A stretch of 64,000 bases of DNA, from NCBI GenBank assembly GCA_016785955.1, contig JAEUWH010000082.1:62001-126000 (forward strand). Direction: 5' to 3'. The stretch is from Pseudobdellovibrionaceae bacterium. Its GTDB lineage: Bacteria > Bdellovibrionota > Bdellovibrionia > Bdellovibrionales > Bdellovibrionaceae. Of this stretch, positions 1 through 9,749 are shown piece by piece (within the stretch, counting starts at the first letter, position 1; the number at the start of each line of letters is the position of its first letter). Position numbers and translations under genes: made by a program. The notes beneath the pieces were generated by a model that was given only the letters and a program-made list of their open reading frames with translations, made no database searches and had not been told where the DNA came from.

Positions 1-73
1 GGAAAAAAAAGATTCCCCAAAATTACAAATGTCAAAGCCGTCGGTTTTAGGTTAAAATAAAAAAACATACTTT

Positions 74-1351
74 ATGATCGGAATACCCACCTTGAAATTT
101 AGATCTGGCGCACATAATATAGGAAATAAAGACCTAAGTCTGCGGTCGTTAGTATTGCTGATGATGGCTATCACACTTATATTGTACTCAAAAATGGCTC
201 AGGCCCAAGAAGGCACTGGTTCAAAGTCTAAAGCAGTGACACAAAAAAAATTTTTGCCAAATGAGTCTAAAGAAGAAACTGACGACAATAGCAGTGATGA
301 TGTCGACGACAAAGAATCAATGACCGCAGTAGATGTTAATGAAGACAGTGCGACGGATAAAGGCCTACTCGGTAAAGAATTGAATACGGAATCGCTTCCA
401 GAATTGAATACATCGTCTATCGAAAATATTGAAACAAATAACAACAACGAAGATGTCGATAATAAAGATGTCGAAGTGCTATCAACTTTAGAAAATGAAT
501 CTAAAAATGACATGCCTATATCTAAAAATAAAAAAGAAAATTCTGATCTAACACCACCAGATGATATAGTTCGAACATCGCCAGAACACCCCCCCCTCAT
601 CGAAACGATACAACCAGAGCCCATTGTGCCGATGGAGGATTATAGAGCACAAGTGGCCGAAGCGGATATGGTTGAAGTTATTCCTAAGGAAAAAAATGTG
701 GAAATTGAGCCTTTTAAAGAATACAAAAGTTATCGAGATCGTCGATCACGTCATGGATTCTTGTTTAGTGTCAATGCCGAGCATTTATATTTTCAAGACT
801 ATGCATCGATCATCGATAACGTTTTGTATGAAGAAATGTTTGGCCAGGAAGACCTGACAATAGTTCAGGCGAGTGTCGGTTACAAATTGAATTTCTTCTT
901 AGGAGCATTGACGGTGGGCGCGGGTTATGGCCAAGGAACACTGATTGACGATCGTTTTGTAAACGCACAAGGAGCGAATCAAGAAAGAACTCTGACGATT
1001 GCCAAAACGACTGGGCAGGTGCAGTGGATGTTAGATAGCTTAATGCGTGAGCCATACTTTGTTCCTTACGCGGGCTTTAGTATGTGGCAAATGGATTTAA
1101 CTGAAGCACAGGTTGTGGGTGGTCAGTCTACAACGTATACAACAGGGTACGGAACAGCGCTTACCGTGGGGTTTTTAGTGCAGTTAAATTGGATAGAGCC
1201 CGAAACATCCAAACTGGGATATATGAGCCAAGGCCTAGAGAACACCTACCTGGACGTGTTTTGGACGCAGTATCAAAACACAGACGAAGAGCTTGATCCA
1301 TCATTTGCAAATGACTTCAACTTTGGTGTAGGGCTTCGGCTGGAATTTTAG
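74..1351 (+). CDS. Exported protein with acidic linker and outer-membrane beta-barrel-like C-terminus, unknown function
   Basis: 425 residues. A hydrophobic stretch near residues 25-45 ending in MAQAQ looks like a signal peptide with a long N-region; an internal start at 161 (MMAITLIL) would give a more ordinary one, and neither start has a clear Shine-Dalgarno (SD). Residues ~55-210 are Asp/Glu/Asn/Ser-rich low complexity, probably a disordered periplasmic linker. From about residue 225 alternating hydrophobic and Gly/aromatic residues (SVGYKLNFFLGALTVGAGYG) suggest beta strands, and the protein ends in GLRLEF, a terminal Phe as in BAM-assembled outer-membrane proteins. Function not recognised. 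The next gene starts about 100 bp downstream on the same strand. Confidence 0.7.
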   Translation: MIGIPTLKFRSGAHNIGNKDLSLRSLVLLMMAITLILYSKMAQAQEGTGSKSKAVTQKKFLPNESKEETDDNSSDDVDDKESMTAVDVNEDSATDKGLLGKELNTESLPELNTSSIENIETNNNNEDVDNKDVEVLSTLENESKNDMPISKNKKENSDLTPPDDIVRTSPEHPPLIETIQPEPIVPMEDYRAQVAEADMVEVIPKEKNVEIEPFKEYKSYRDRRSRHGFLFSVNAEHLYFQDYASIIDNVLYEEMFGQEDLTIVQASVGYKLNFFLGALTVGAGYGQGTLIDDRFVNAQGANQERTLTIAKTTGQVQWMLDSLMREPYFVPYAGFSMWQMDLTEAQVVGGQSTTYTTGYGTALTVGFLVQLNWIEPETSKLGYMSQGLENTYLDVFWTQYQNTDEELDPSFANDFNFGVGLRLEF

Positions 1352-1454
1352 TCCAGTATTGGCTCCGATAAGCTTAAAAAAATTCTAAAAGTCTTGTCTC
1401 AACGCTATTCTGTATACTGAGAACACAGTGTAATAATAAATTTCGAGGACTGAC

Positions 1455-1982
1455 ATGAGAGCGTGGAAATATGTATTGGTTTTTGGCTTAACCATTTTTA
1501 GTTTTGTATATGTGAACGCCAACATGAACAAAAAATTTAGTTACAAAGCGCCGACAAATTTTGTTGTCGAAACTAATTACTTTCCTAGTTTTTTTCCAAC
1601 AATGTACAATTATAATGGGGTCGAAAGAATCACCGTGCTGATTCCGCCAGAAATAAAATCCAAAATTGGCGTGCCCAAAACGAAAACGGGCGAGTTAAAC
1701 CCGTCCTTTATTCAGGGCAAATTAAATTTTAACGAGCAGTTTGGCATCGAAGACTGGAAAATGGATAACTACAAGTTTTCACAAACTCCGCATGGCGAGC
1801 GACTCGAGTTGGTAGGTAGCTACACCAGCTATGCAGGCGTGAAGACCACTTTTATTGAACATCACTATTTTGGAAAATCAAGAATGCAATCGATTCAATT
1901 ATTTTATCCTTCTCTGGCCCAGGGGAAAGTAGTGGAACAAGCTAAACTCAGTCTGCAAACATTTAGTCCGAATGTGAACTAG
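1455..1982 (+). CDS. Small exported protein of unknown function
   Basis: 175 residues preceded by a GAGGAC-type SD. The N-terminus MRAWKYVLVFGLTIFSFVYVNA is a signal peptide or membrane anchor. The remainder is soluble, rich in aromatic residues and beta-prone, without Cys and without a motif I recognise. It ends one base before the first possible start of the following large exported protein, so the two are almost certainly cotranscribed and perhaps translationally coupled; a shared envelope role is inference. Confidence 0.7.
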   Translation: MRAWKYVLVFGLTIFSFVYVNANMNKKFSYKAPTNFVVETNYFPSFFPTMYNYNGVERITVLIPPEIKSKIGVPKTKTGELNPSFIQGKLNFNEQFGIEDWKMDNYKFSQTPHGERLELVGSYTSYAGVKTTFIEHHYFGKSRMQSIQLFYPSLAQGKVVEQAKLSLQTFSPNVN

Positions 1983-1989
1983 GATGTAT

Positions 1990-4434
1990 ATGAAAATGAA
2001 TTTCAAATCTCTAATCGTCACAATTTTCATAATCCAAACTACCTTAAGCCCTTTCGTTTTGGCCCAGCAACTGCCTCAGTCCAAAGGTCAAGAAGGTGCT
2101 CCACCCTCATCTCAGGCAACGGAACAAGCTTCCTCTGAAGCCCAGCAGTTCGCGACCTTTGTAAACTCAGGAGATTTTAGAGAGGCCGGGAGCCTCTTAC
2201 AGAGTTCAGAAAAACCCTATTCGTTGTTGCTAGCGACCGCGTGCCAAGGACAAGCCGAATACTTGAGTGGATTTATCAACAAAGTCGAGCAGACAAATGG
2301 AAATGGCCAAGTCATTGAGGGTGTGACGGTAAAGGGGTCATTGACAGAGAAAGAAAATGTGTATGGCGAAAGAAATTTTGATTATGACAAAATACAAGAC
2401 GCTATTTTCAACACCGAAGGTACCCCCGAATCAAAACGCTGTTTGCATTTCTTTAATGTGGCGGCCCTGAGTGAATACAATAAATATTTCGATTCTCGTA
2501 GCAAAGATAATGAATGTGGATTGTCTTTAGATTTTTCGGAAAGAACACCAAAGTTGACCAGGGATCCTTCTAAGAAAACTGCAAAATGTGACGTCGACTA
2601 TGGCGGAAAACCTTTGTATCAATTTTTAGAAGAACAGATGCAAAGATTTGCGGATGTTGTAGAAAAACTAAATAAAAAAAATGATGATGCGCGAACAAAA
2701 GCTCAAGCCGAGGTCGCGCCTCGCGAAAAAACCGAAGCCGCCATTGGCCAGTGTAGTGGGAACGATTGTAGCCCACACAAGGGGCTGGATTATCCGGATA
2801 CAGTCAAGGTTATCAACAAAGAGTGCTGTGACGTATTTCGTGATAATTGGGAAGTTTTGGGTTTTAGTACAGTGAAGGGAGCAAAGCCGACCAACAGAAT
2901 TTGCAATGATATGTTCGATAAAGATAATGATGAAGGCTATTGTGAGGGACGCTTCTGCAGTAAAACATTGGGTGAGTGTCTAGTAAATTTCTTCGGTGCT
3001 TTTGCCAAAAATGCTTATAGTTCATTTATCGACAGTTTTGATGTTGTAGGTTGGATCAGCCAGCTGGCTGTTTTAGCTAAAGAAATAAAATCGGGTGATC
3101 TCTATGAGACGGCAGCAAAAATCGTCAAGGGTATGTTTGGTTTTGATGAGAAGCATATGCGTTGCCTGAATAGAAAATCCCAGTCTCAGTATTACTGTCA
3201 AATGTTCGGAAAGTTTTCGGGAAGTAGTGCCGGTTTTGCGGCCGGTATGGGCGGCATGATTGGTGGTATAAAAGGAATGGCCGGTGGAATTAAAACATTC
3301 GCAAAAACGAAAAGCTTAAAAAATGTGAGTTTTATTAAAGAGCCCATCAAGCAGGCTGTGAAGACCGGATATAAATCTGCGGTGGTTGCGACCGTATGGC
3401 CATATTTTATGGGTCGAGGTATGATGTCGGCTACGGTGAAAGCGACTAAAACGGCGTGGACATATCCTCCGTATTATTTCAGCAAAGTGACTGGTGGCAA
3501 AGGTGTTCGATCAGTCGTAGCCGACTCTGCAAGTCGCGTGGCCAGCGCTGTTGAATCGATCAGACCAGGGGCTGCAGGTGGTCGAAGTGCCGGCACGACT
3601 GCTGGCAGTGGCGCCGTTGGTGCTTCGGGCGCTGGCTCTACGGCAAGTGGCGGGGCGGCTTCAGGGGCAAGTGCCTCAAGCGCGGCTCCGGCAGCGACTA
3701 GTAGTAGCGGCAGTGGCGCCGTTGGCGCTTCAGGTGCTGGCTCTACGGCAAGTGGTGGAGCGGCTTCAGGGGCAAGCGCCTCAAGTGCGGCTCCGGCAGC
3801 GATGAGTCCCACCGAAGAGATCCTAAGAGCCTCCCGAATTGTTGAAAAACCGGGACCCATTTACACAGGCTCTGCCGGAAAATTGCTTTCAAAGACTGAG
3901 CAAAATCTAAATGCAGCGAAAGCAAAACTAGAACAATTAAAGCAACATCAAAACAGTCTTTCCGAAGGGGTACTCGTTGGGCCAAATGGGAAGCTTAATT
4001 TCAAAAATGATGCTCAAAAATATGCTGAGTTTAATACTGTGACTAAACAAGTGAAGGAAGTGGAAGGATTTATACAAACCTTGAGTAAACAAGCCGATGA
4101 CCTTAAGAAAGAAATACAAGCTAAAAAAGTGAACAATCGTATCGGAACCGGGGTGGGTATAGGTGCCAGTATGAATGCTTTACCGGCTCCTGAGGAAAAT
4201 AAAAAAGATCCAACAAAGCAAAAAGACGATGGTCGTACCCTGGCCCCAGCAACTCAGGGAGTGGGCACGGGACTACCTCCTAAAAGTACTCCAAATCCAG
4301 CTGGGGGGTCTTCAGCACCAGCCACTGCCCCGGCTCCGGAGCCAGCTCCCGCAGCGGCGGGGGAGACCTCAGATTCGGCATCGCCTTCGGGAGTGCAGCG
4401 TAGTGGAGATGCGAATGAGGACCCAGGACCTTAG
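1990..4434 (+). CDS. Large Cys-rich exported protein with glycine-zipper segment and tandem Ala/Gly/Ser repeat
   Basis: 814 residues from the ATG at 1990, chosen because an AGGA (1981-1984) lies at proper spacing; 1984 is also possible. A signal peptide (MNFKSLIVTIFIIQTTLSPFVLAQ) is followed by a region holding 14 cysteines (nt ~2250-3200), suggesting disulfides outside the cytoplasm. Then comes a Gly/Met-rich hydrophobic stretch (SSAGFAAGMGGMIGGIKGMAGG, nt ~3220-3295) like a glycine zipper and a second hydrophobic segment. A 35-residue Ala/Gly/Ser unit is repeated almost twice (nt 3604-3801), followed by a coiled-coil-prone part (nt ~3880-4130) and a Pro/Ala-rich tail. No family recognised; surface-exposed or secreted is the likely location. 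Confidence 0.7.
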   Translation: MKMNFKSLIVTIFIIQTTLSPFVLAQQLPQSKGQEGAPPSSQATEQASSEAQQFATFVNSGDFREAGSLLQSSEKPYSLLLATACQGQAEYLSGFINKVEQTNGNGQVIEGVTVKGSLTEKENVYGERNFDYDKIQDAIFNTEGTPESKRCLHFFNVAALSEYNKYFDSRSKDNECGLSLDFSERTPKLTRDPSKKTAKCDVDYGGKPLYQFLEEQMQRFADVVEKLNKKNDDARTKAQAEVAPREKTEAAIGQCSGNDCSPHKGLDYPDTVKVINKECCDVFRDNWEVLGFSTVKGAKPTNRICNDMFDKDNDEGYCEGRFCSKTLGECLVNFFGAFAKNAYSSFIDSFDVVGWISQLAVLAKEIKSGDLYETAAKIVKGMFGFDEKHMRCLNRKSQSQYYCQMFGKFSGSSAGFAAGMGGMIGGIKGMAGGIKTFAKTKSLKNVSFIKEPIKQAVKTGYKSAVVATVWPYFMGRGMMSATVKATKTAWTYPPYYFSKVTGGKGVRSVVADSASRVASAVESIRPGAAGGRSAGTTAGSGAVGASGAGSTASGGAASGASASSAAPAATSSSGSGAVGASGAGSTASGGAASGASASSAAPAAMSPTEEILRASRIVEKPGPIYTGSAGKLLSKTEQNLNAAKAKLEQLKQHQNSLSEGVLVGPNGKLNFKNDAQKYAEFNTVTKQVKEVEGFIQTLSKQADDLKKEIQAKKVNNRIGTGVGIGASMNALPAPEENKKDPTKQKDDGRTLAPATQGVGTGLPPKSTPNPAGGSSAPATAPAPEPAPAAAGETSDSASPSGVQRSGDANEDPGP
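3604..3801 (+). repeat. Tandem 105-bp coding repeat, 1.9 copies
   Basis: Copy 1 spans 3604-3708 and copy 2 spans 3709-3801 (93 of 105 bp). Both begin GGCAGTGGCGCCGTTGG and encode the same Gly/Ala/Ser unit (GSGAVGASGAGSTASGGAAS and onward) with only synonymous differences over the shared part. The period keeps the reading frame (35 codons), so copy number could vary without frameshift. Confidence 0.9.
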
Positions 4435-4442
4435 TTGGTCCT
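4425..4442. terminator. Short hairpin spanning two convergent stop codons
   Basis: AGGACC-TTAGTT-GGTCCT forms a 6-bp stem between the end of the exported-protein gene and the end of mfd. The stop codons are only six bases apart. No T tract follows on either strand, so terminator activity is a guess. Confidence 0.3.
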
Positions 4443-7400
4443 AGTTGAAAATTCCCATTCGTCGAATGAGGGATTTATTCTTGTCTTGAGCCTTGGCGGT
4501 GGGGTCCTTAGGATCGTTTCCGTCACTGACGGCCAGCAGATATTTCAATTCTTCGTAAACCGCCGACCAGCTGATTATTTCCATTCGCACATTTAAACGA
4601 CTATCGGGCGTGATCGAATATTTTTTCGGTTCTCGCCCAGCCAATTTAATAGCACTTTCCGGAGAGAGCTTTGTTTTTTCCGTAAACACCAACGAGATTT
4701 TTTTGATTCCGGCACTGACATCGCGAATTCCCAGATCCTTGCATGCTTTTCTTACAAGCATCACTCCGATCAAATTCACAACTGGCTCGGGTAGGGCGCC
4801 AAACTGATCTTTCAGCTCATCTTCGATTTTTTCCACGTCCTCTTCAAACTTAATTTCCGCCAAGGCTTTGTAATAACTTAAACGCATGCGAATATCTGGG
4901 ATGTACGCATCAGGAATCATCGCCGGTATCTTCAAATTAATTTCTGGATCCAGATCATTGTCATCCGGCTCTTCTCCGCGCGCATGGGCGAGAGCTTCGT
5001 TCAGTAAGTCCATGTACAATTCATAGCCCACTGTATTCACGTGGCCAGATTGATCGTCACCCAGTATATTTCCCGACCCACGCAATTCCAAATCATACTG
5101 AGCGATCTTAATGCCACTACCCAATTGAGTATTCTCCTGAATAATTTTGAGACGCTCTTGTGCGTCTTTATCCAACTGTCTGGAGCGCGGTAACAGCAAA
5201 TAACAGTAGGCACGTTGCTTAGAGCGACCGACTCGTCCCCGCAATTGATACAGTTGCGATAATCCAAAGAGCTGTGCTTGATCAATGAACATCGTGTTCG
5301 CTCGTGCCACGTCCATGCCTGATTCAACGATGGCCGTGCTGACAAGCATATCAATTTCGTGATTAAAAAAAGCCAGCATTGTTTTCTCAAGCTCGTCTTC
5401 GTCCATTTGTCCATGAGCAACTTTCATGCGTACATTGGGCAACATTGCGCGCAGCTCGTCCGCAATGCCGTATATAGTCTGCACACGATTGTGAATAAAA
5501 TAAACTTGGCCACCGCGATGGACTTCAGACTCAATGGCCTTACGAATAGTTTCTTCCTCCCATTTACAAATAAAGGTACGCGTCGGCAAACGATCCACGG
5601 GAGCCGTGTTAATCAAGCTCAGGTCGCGAATTCCGACAAGACTCATGTTCAATGTTCTTGGGATAGGCGTTGCGGACAAGGCCAAAGTGTCAACGGTCGT
5701 TTTCATCTTTTTTATTTTTTCTTTGTGTACCACGCCAAATTTTTGCTCTTCATCAACAACTAATAAACCAAGATCCTTAAAGACAACATCTTTAGAAAGC
5801 AGTCGATGTGTGCCGATAATGATGTCGACTTTACCTTCCTTCAGCTCTACCAATGTTTTTTTAACATCGGCCGCGCTGACAAATCGGTTCAGCTCTTTAA
5901 TGACGATAGGCCAATCCTTAAAGCGCTTTTTAAAATTTTCAAAATGCTGAAACGTTAAGACGGTCGTCGGTGCCAGAACAGCCACTTGCTTTTTACTTTC
6001 GACGGCAAAAAACACGGCCCGCATAGCGACTTCCGTTTTTCCAAAGCCGACATCCCCGCAAACAAGTCGATCCATAGGCTTGTTAGATTTCATATCTTTA
6101 TAGATATCACGGATGGACCGTTGTTGGTCTTCCGTTTCTTCATAGGGAAAACCGTTTTCAAACTTCTGTATTTCGCCATCGTTCAGATGAAATGCGGGTC
6201 GTTGAATTTCCGCACGCTTAGCATAAAGAGTCAGTAGTTCACTGGCGATATCTTTCAGATGACTGCGAACTTTGACTTTTGTTTTTTCCCATGAAGTGCC
6301 GCCAAGCTTGTCCAGCGGGATGGCGCCGGCCGCACCAGAATATTTTTGCAATTGGCCCACGCGATAAACGGGCAAATAAAGCCTATCTTTTTCTTTGTAA
6401 GAGAGCTGGATGAATTCAGAATCGACGCCATCGACCAGCATGACCTTCAGCCCCTCGTACTGTCCAATTCCGTGCTTAACATGCACCACTAAATCGCCGG
6501 GTTTTAAATCTCCAAAGTTCAGGCGTTTGGCTTGCTTTTGAAACTCGTCCGTGGCGGAGCCCGATGAGCCCACCGAGGAACGGCTTTTTTTGCCAAAAAA
6601 ATCTTCTTCGCGCAGGAAAACAATTTTTTCATCTTCGATACGCAAACTTTCGAAACATGGGCGTTGCAAAAAATGAATAATTTTGGGATTCCGATTTTGT
6701 TCAGTAACCATCGAATCCCAGCGATAATCGTCAGTCGAGACTTGTCTGAATTCAAAATTCATATGCTCAAAATAATTTTTCAAACGTTCCGCTTGGGTAG
6801 CATTCCGAAGGCTGACAAAGACCCGATAGTGATCGCCCTTCCATTGAGACAATTTGTTCTGAAGCGCCAGCATCCATGCTTGGCTGCCCACGGTCGCCGC
6901 CAAAGACAGATTGGAAAATTCTTGCACACCAAACGAGCGAAAATCAAGTCGCGAGCTTTCGTTGTTCCGGTCCAAAGTGGACGTAGAATTAAAATCAATA
7001 TTCGAAAAATAAAACTCTTGAGTTTGTATGCCAAGATCAATTTCTTGCTCACTTTTGTTTTGCAGCCAGTGCGGCGAGAAAAAATCATCGAGAGGGGGGC
7101 GAATTAAACTTTTTGTCGAGTTTTTAAAATCAGATTTGATTTCTTCTAAGGCATCATCGCTGATTCGGTGAATTTCTAAAGGATCTATGTACCAAATCCA
7201 AGGCTTAGCCGAGAAATGATCCAGGGGCAACGAGGGGTTTTCGTAAAAACTGGAAATAAGGAACTCGATTCCAGGAAAAAAATTCTTTTGCACAAGTGAG
7301 CGACTTAAGTCGTCGACCTCTTCATTTCGCAAATCCCGACCCGCGGTGGTTTTACGAAATCGGGGGACAATATTTTCATATTCACCATCGACATACAAAG

Positions 7401-8091
7401 TTTCCTTGGCCGGGGTCAGTAAAAACGAAGACACTTCGGCTTCACTTTTTAAAGAGTCCGTCGAAAAAAAGCGCAGAGTTTCAATTTGATCTCCAAAAAG
7501 CTCGATACGAACTGGTTTTTTCTCTCCCGGTGAAAAAATATCTACAATTCCACCTCGAATGGCGAACTGACCAACGTCCTCGACTAAAGGAGCCGACTCG
7601 TACCCCAAATCAATCAAATATTGAGACAGACTTTCAGGCAAACTGTCGCCCGGCCGAAACAATCGAGTCGTCTCGATCAGGGTATCCACGGGGATCGTTT
7701 TTTGCTGAAGGCCCAAAAAAGAGGCAATAAAAACTTCCCCGGGTTTTGCATTTTGTGCGCGACTTAGAAACAGCAAGCGATCCCGTAGGATATGTGGTGA
7801 GGGATACAGTCCTGAATAGGGAGAGACATCAAACTCGGTCATCACGTAGACCTTTTTGTTCGGGTCGAAGAACTCAATAGCGTGAGCGAGCTTGGCACAA
7901 TCAGACTCTTTGGGAACGACAAACAAATGCGGCTGGGAGTTTAGTCGCCGAGAATGGGAAAAGGCTATAAAATAGGCAATTGAAAGTAGTGACGAGGAGC
8001 CAATGATCGAAATTTTCGAACCATGGTCTCGGTCGGCCATCAACCGTTCAATTTGTGATTCCAAATGTGGATTCAAAGTTTCGAAATTCAT
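4441..8091 (-). CDS. mfd: Transcription-repair coupling factor Mfd
   Basis: Mfd removes RNA polymerase stalled at DNA lesions and recruits UvrA. From the Met at 8091 (MNFETLNPHLE) the protein has 1216 residues, slightly longer than the E. coli protein. The N-terminal UvrB-like module is followed by the CarD-type RNA polymerase-interacting domain (LVVHVKHGIGQYEGL, ~residue 530), the RecG-like translocase with Walker A GDVGFGKT (~677), DEEQ box (~780), SATPIPRTL motif and RGRVGRSKQRAYC (~950), then the C-terminal TRCF domain. The frame is open to 8139, but that start would lie inside the nuoA promoter and has no SD, so I prefer 8091. Confidence 0.95.
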   Translation of the reverse strand: MNFETLNPHLESQIERLMADRDHGSKISIIGSSSLLSIAYFIAFSHSRRLNSQPHLFVVPKESDCAKLAHAIEFFDPNKKVYVMTEFDVSPYSGLYPSPHILRDRLLFLSRAQNAKPGEVFIASFLGLQQKTIPVDTLIETTRLFRPGDSLPESLSQYLIDLGYESAPLVEDVGQFAIRGGIVDIFSPGEKKPVRIELFGDQIETLRFFSTDSLKSEAEVSSFLLTPAKETLYVDGEYENIVPRFRKTTAGRDLRNEEVDDLSRSLVQKNFFPGIEFLISSFYENPSLPLDHFSAKPWIWYIDPLEIHRISDDALEEIKSDFKNSTKSLIRPPLDDFFSPHWLQNKSEQEIDLGIQTQEFYFSNIDFNSTSTLDRNNESSRLDFRSFGVQEFSNLSLAATVGSQAWMLALQNKLSQWKGDHYRVFVSLRNATQAERLKNYFEHMNFEFRQVSTDDYRWDSMVTEQNRNPKIIHFLQRPCFESLRIEDEKIVFLREEDFFGKKSRSSVGSSGSATDEFQKQAKRLNFGDLKPGDLVVHVKHGIGQYEGLKVMLVDGVDSEFIQLSYKEKDRLYLPVYRVGQLQKYSGAAGAIPLDKLGGTSWEKTKVKVRSHLKDIASELLTLYAKRAEIQRPAFHLNDGEIQKFENGFPYEETEDQQRSIRDIYKDMKSNKPMDRLVCGDVGFGKTEVAMRAVFFAVESKKQVAVLAPTTVLTFQHFENFKKRFKDWPIVIKELNRFVSAADVKKTLVELKEGKVDIIIGTHRLLSKDVVFKDLGLLVVDEEQKFGVVHKEKIKKMKTTVDTLALSATPIPRTLNMSLVGIRDLSLINTAPVDRLPTRTFICKWEEETIRKAIESEVHRGGQVYFIHNRVQTIYGIADELRAMLPNVRMKVAHGQMDEDELEKTMLAFFNHEIDMLVSTAIVESGMDVARANTMFIDQAQLFGLSQLYQLRGRVGRSKQRAYCYLLLPRSRQLDKDAQERLKIIQENTQLGSGIKIAQYDLELRGSGNILGDDQSGHVNTVGYELYMDLLNEALAHARGEEPDDNDLDPEINLKIPAMIPDAYIPDIRMRLSYYKALAEIKFEEDVEKIEDELKDQFGALPEPVVNLIGVMLVRKACKDLGIRDVSAGIKKISLVFTEKTKLSPESAIKLAGREPKKYSITPDSRLNVRMEIISWSAVYEELKYLLAVSDGNDPKDPTAKAQDKNKSLIRRMGIFN

Positions 8092-8127
8092 CACTACGCA
8101 CCCAGTTAAAATGTTCAGATATATTTC

Positions 8128-8156
8128 TTGGAAATACATGTAATGACAAGTATAAA
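8128..8156 (+). promoter_or_regulatory. Sigma70-type promoter of the nuo operon
   Basis: TTGGAA (8128-8133), a 17-bp spacer and TATAAA (8151-8156) precede nuoA by about 50 bp, in the gap divergent from mfd. AAGGAG at 8195-8200 is the nuoA ribosome-binding site. Confidence 0.6.
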
Positions 8157-8207
8157 TTTATTTTGCACGTGTGTTTTTTATAGATCTTTGTCGACAAGGA
8201 GTGGACG

Positions 8208-8597
8208 ATGGCGGAAGCATCCGGAATGCCATTAGGTGGAGTCATATTTCTCACCGTATTTTTAGCTATTTTTGGAACATTTTTGATTTTTTTAGCGCGG
8301 GCTATTGGCGGCCGAAGAACCAATAATTCTGCGGCAAAGCGGGACATTTACGAGTGTGGTATTCCCGGCCAAGACAAGCGCGAGACTAAGGTTTCCGTTA
8401 AATTCTATTTGACCGCGATTCTTTTTATTCTTTTCGATATTGAAATTATTTTTATGTACCCGTGGGCGATTACATTTCGTGATTTTATCAGTTCGGGGCA
8501 GGGAACATTTGTTTTTGCATCGATGATGATATTCTTGGCTATATTTATTTTCGGGTTGTTCTGGGAAATTAAATCCAAAGCCTTAGAGTGGGACTAG
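8208..8597 (+). CDS. nuoA: NADH-quinone oxidoreductase subunit A
   Basis: Small membrane subunit of complex I (ND3 type), 129 residues with three predicted membrane helices. The conserved core SVKFYLTAILFILFDIEIIF carries the acidic pair expected next to the quinone channel, and the Cys in the YECGIPG loop before it is the ND3-type cysteine. A strong AAGGAG lies 7 bp before the ATG. It is first in an operon that continues directly into nuoH; nuoB, C and D, which normally follow nuoA, are not here. Confidence 0.95.
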   Translation: MAEASGMPLGGVIFLTVFLAIFGTFLIFLARAIGGRRTNNSAAKRDIYECGIPGQDKRETKVSVKFYLTAILFILFDIEIIFMYPWAITFRDFISSGQGTFVFASMMIFLAIFIFGLFWEIKSKALEWD

Positions 8598-8609
8598 AGG
8601 AGCGGCGGC

Positions 8610-9728
8610 ATGGGACACGATAGTTTTGAAATAACGATCAACTGTATAAAATTGGTTTTAATTTTTTTAATGATGGTGCAGGCGGTGCCGATATTGGTTT
8701 GGGTCGAGCGACGGGGCTCGGCGTTTATCCAAAATCGATTTGGTCCCAACCGCGTAGGCCCCTTGGGCTTGCTTCAGTTGCTTGCAGACGCCGTGAAGTT
8801 TTTAACGAAAGAAGACTTTGCGCCGGATCGTGCGATTCGTCCGTTGTTTTATGCGGCGCCAGTGTTTGCGCTAATTCCAGCAACTTTGGCCTTTGCCGCT
8901 ATTCCGATGTCGGTGCCGCTGGAGATTGGCGAATATGTTTTTAAAATCCAGGGTTACGACATGAATGTCGGGATCGTGTTCATTTTGGGTGTTTCGTCGC
9001 TTGCGGCGTACACGATTTTGATGGCGGGTTGGGGTTCGGCAAGTAAGTTCTCGCTATTGGGTGCTCTGCGCGCCAGTGCGCAGGTGATCAGTTACGAATT
9101 GGCGCTTGGGCTGTCCATTGTAGGTGTGATTTTGTTGTTTGGAACATTCAATTTGACGGAAATGGTGATTGCGCAGCAGGGTCCGCTGACCTTTCGGGCG
9201 TTTGGGCACACGATCTCGTCTCAGTTTCTGCCTAACTGGGGTATTTTTTATCAACCACTGGCGGCGGTTATCTTTTTTGCGGCAACATTTGCTGAATCCA
9301 ATCGCTTGCCATTTGATTTGGCCGAGGGTGAAGCTGAAATCGTTGCGGGATTTCATACAGAATATGGCGGCTTCAAAATGCTAATGTTCTTTATCGGCGA
9401 GTACGGGCATATGATGTTGGGCTCGGCATTGATGATTATTTTCTTTTTCGGTGGTTACGGAATTCCAGGTGTGACAGTGGCAGATGTGCGCCAATGGGCT
9501 GCGGGTATTACAGACTCGGCCACCCAAATCAGCGTTATCACCACTTTGGTTCATTTTTTAAGTTTTATGCTTAAATTTGTTCTGTTTTTGTGGATCTTTA
9601 TTTGGGTGCGCTGGACGTTGCCTCGATTTAGATATGATCAATTAATGGATTTAGGCTGGAAAACTATGTTGCCTTGGGCTTTGGGTAATACCATTTTAAC
9701 AGCATTGGTAATTTATTTGATTTCTTAA
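8610..9728 (+). CDS. nuoH: NADH-quinone oxidoreductase subunit H
   Basis: 372 residues, multi-pass ND1-type subunit that forms most of the quinone-binding chamber and connects the peripheral arm to the membrane arm. Family signatures are clear: QNRFGPNRVGPLGLLQLLAD near residue 40 and AESNRLPFDLAEGEAEIVAG around residue 230, with the charged residues that line the E-channel. The ATG follows an AGAGGAG SD and lies 12 bp after the nuoA stop. Length is close to other bacterial NuoH, with a somewhat expanded segment (~125-215) containing a periplasmic loop. Confidence 0.95.
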   Translation: MGHDSFEITINCIKLVLIFLMMVQAVPILVWVERRGSAFIQNRFGPNRVGPLGLLQLLADAVKFLTKEDFAPDRAIRPLFYAAPVFALIPATLAFAAIPMSVPLEIGEYVFKIQGYDMNVGIVFILGVSSLAAYTILMAGWGSASKFSLLGALRASAQVISYELALGLSIVGVILLFGTFNLTEMVIAQQGPLTFRAFGHTISSQFLPNWGIFYQPLAAVIFFAATFAESNRLPFDLAEGEAEIVAGFHTEYGGFKMLMFFIGEYGHMMLGSALMIIFFFGGYGIPGVTVADVRQWAAGITDSATQISVITTLVHFLSFMLKFVLFLWIFIWVRWTLPRFRYDQLMDLGWKTMLPWALGNTILTALVIYLIS

Positions 9729-9749
9729 ATGTAAATAACGGAGTAAGTG

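Noticed and set aside
199-624. Minus-strand Ser-rich frame of 141 codons
   Set aside because: Shadow of the acidic low-complexity linker on the plus strand; no SD, no family.
3474-3860. Long minus-strand frame of Ala/Pro composition
   Set aside because: It is the mirror of the Ala/Gly/Ser repeat of the exported protein; GC-rich repeat DNA stays open on several frames.
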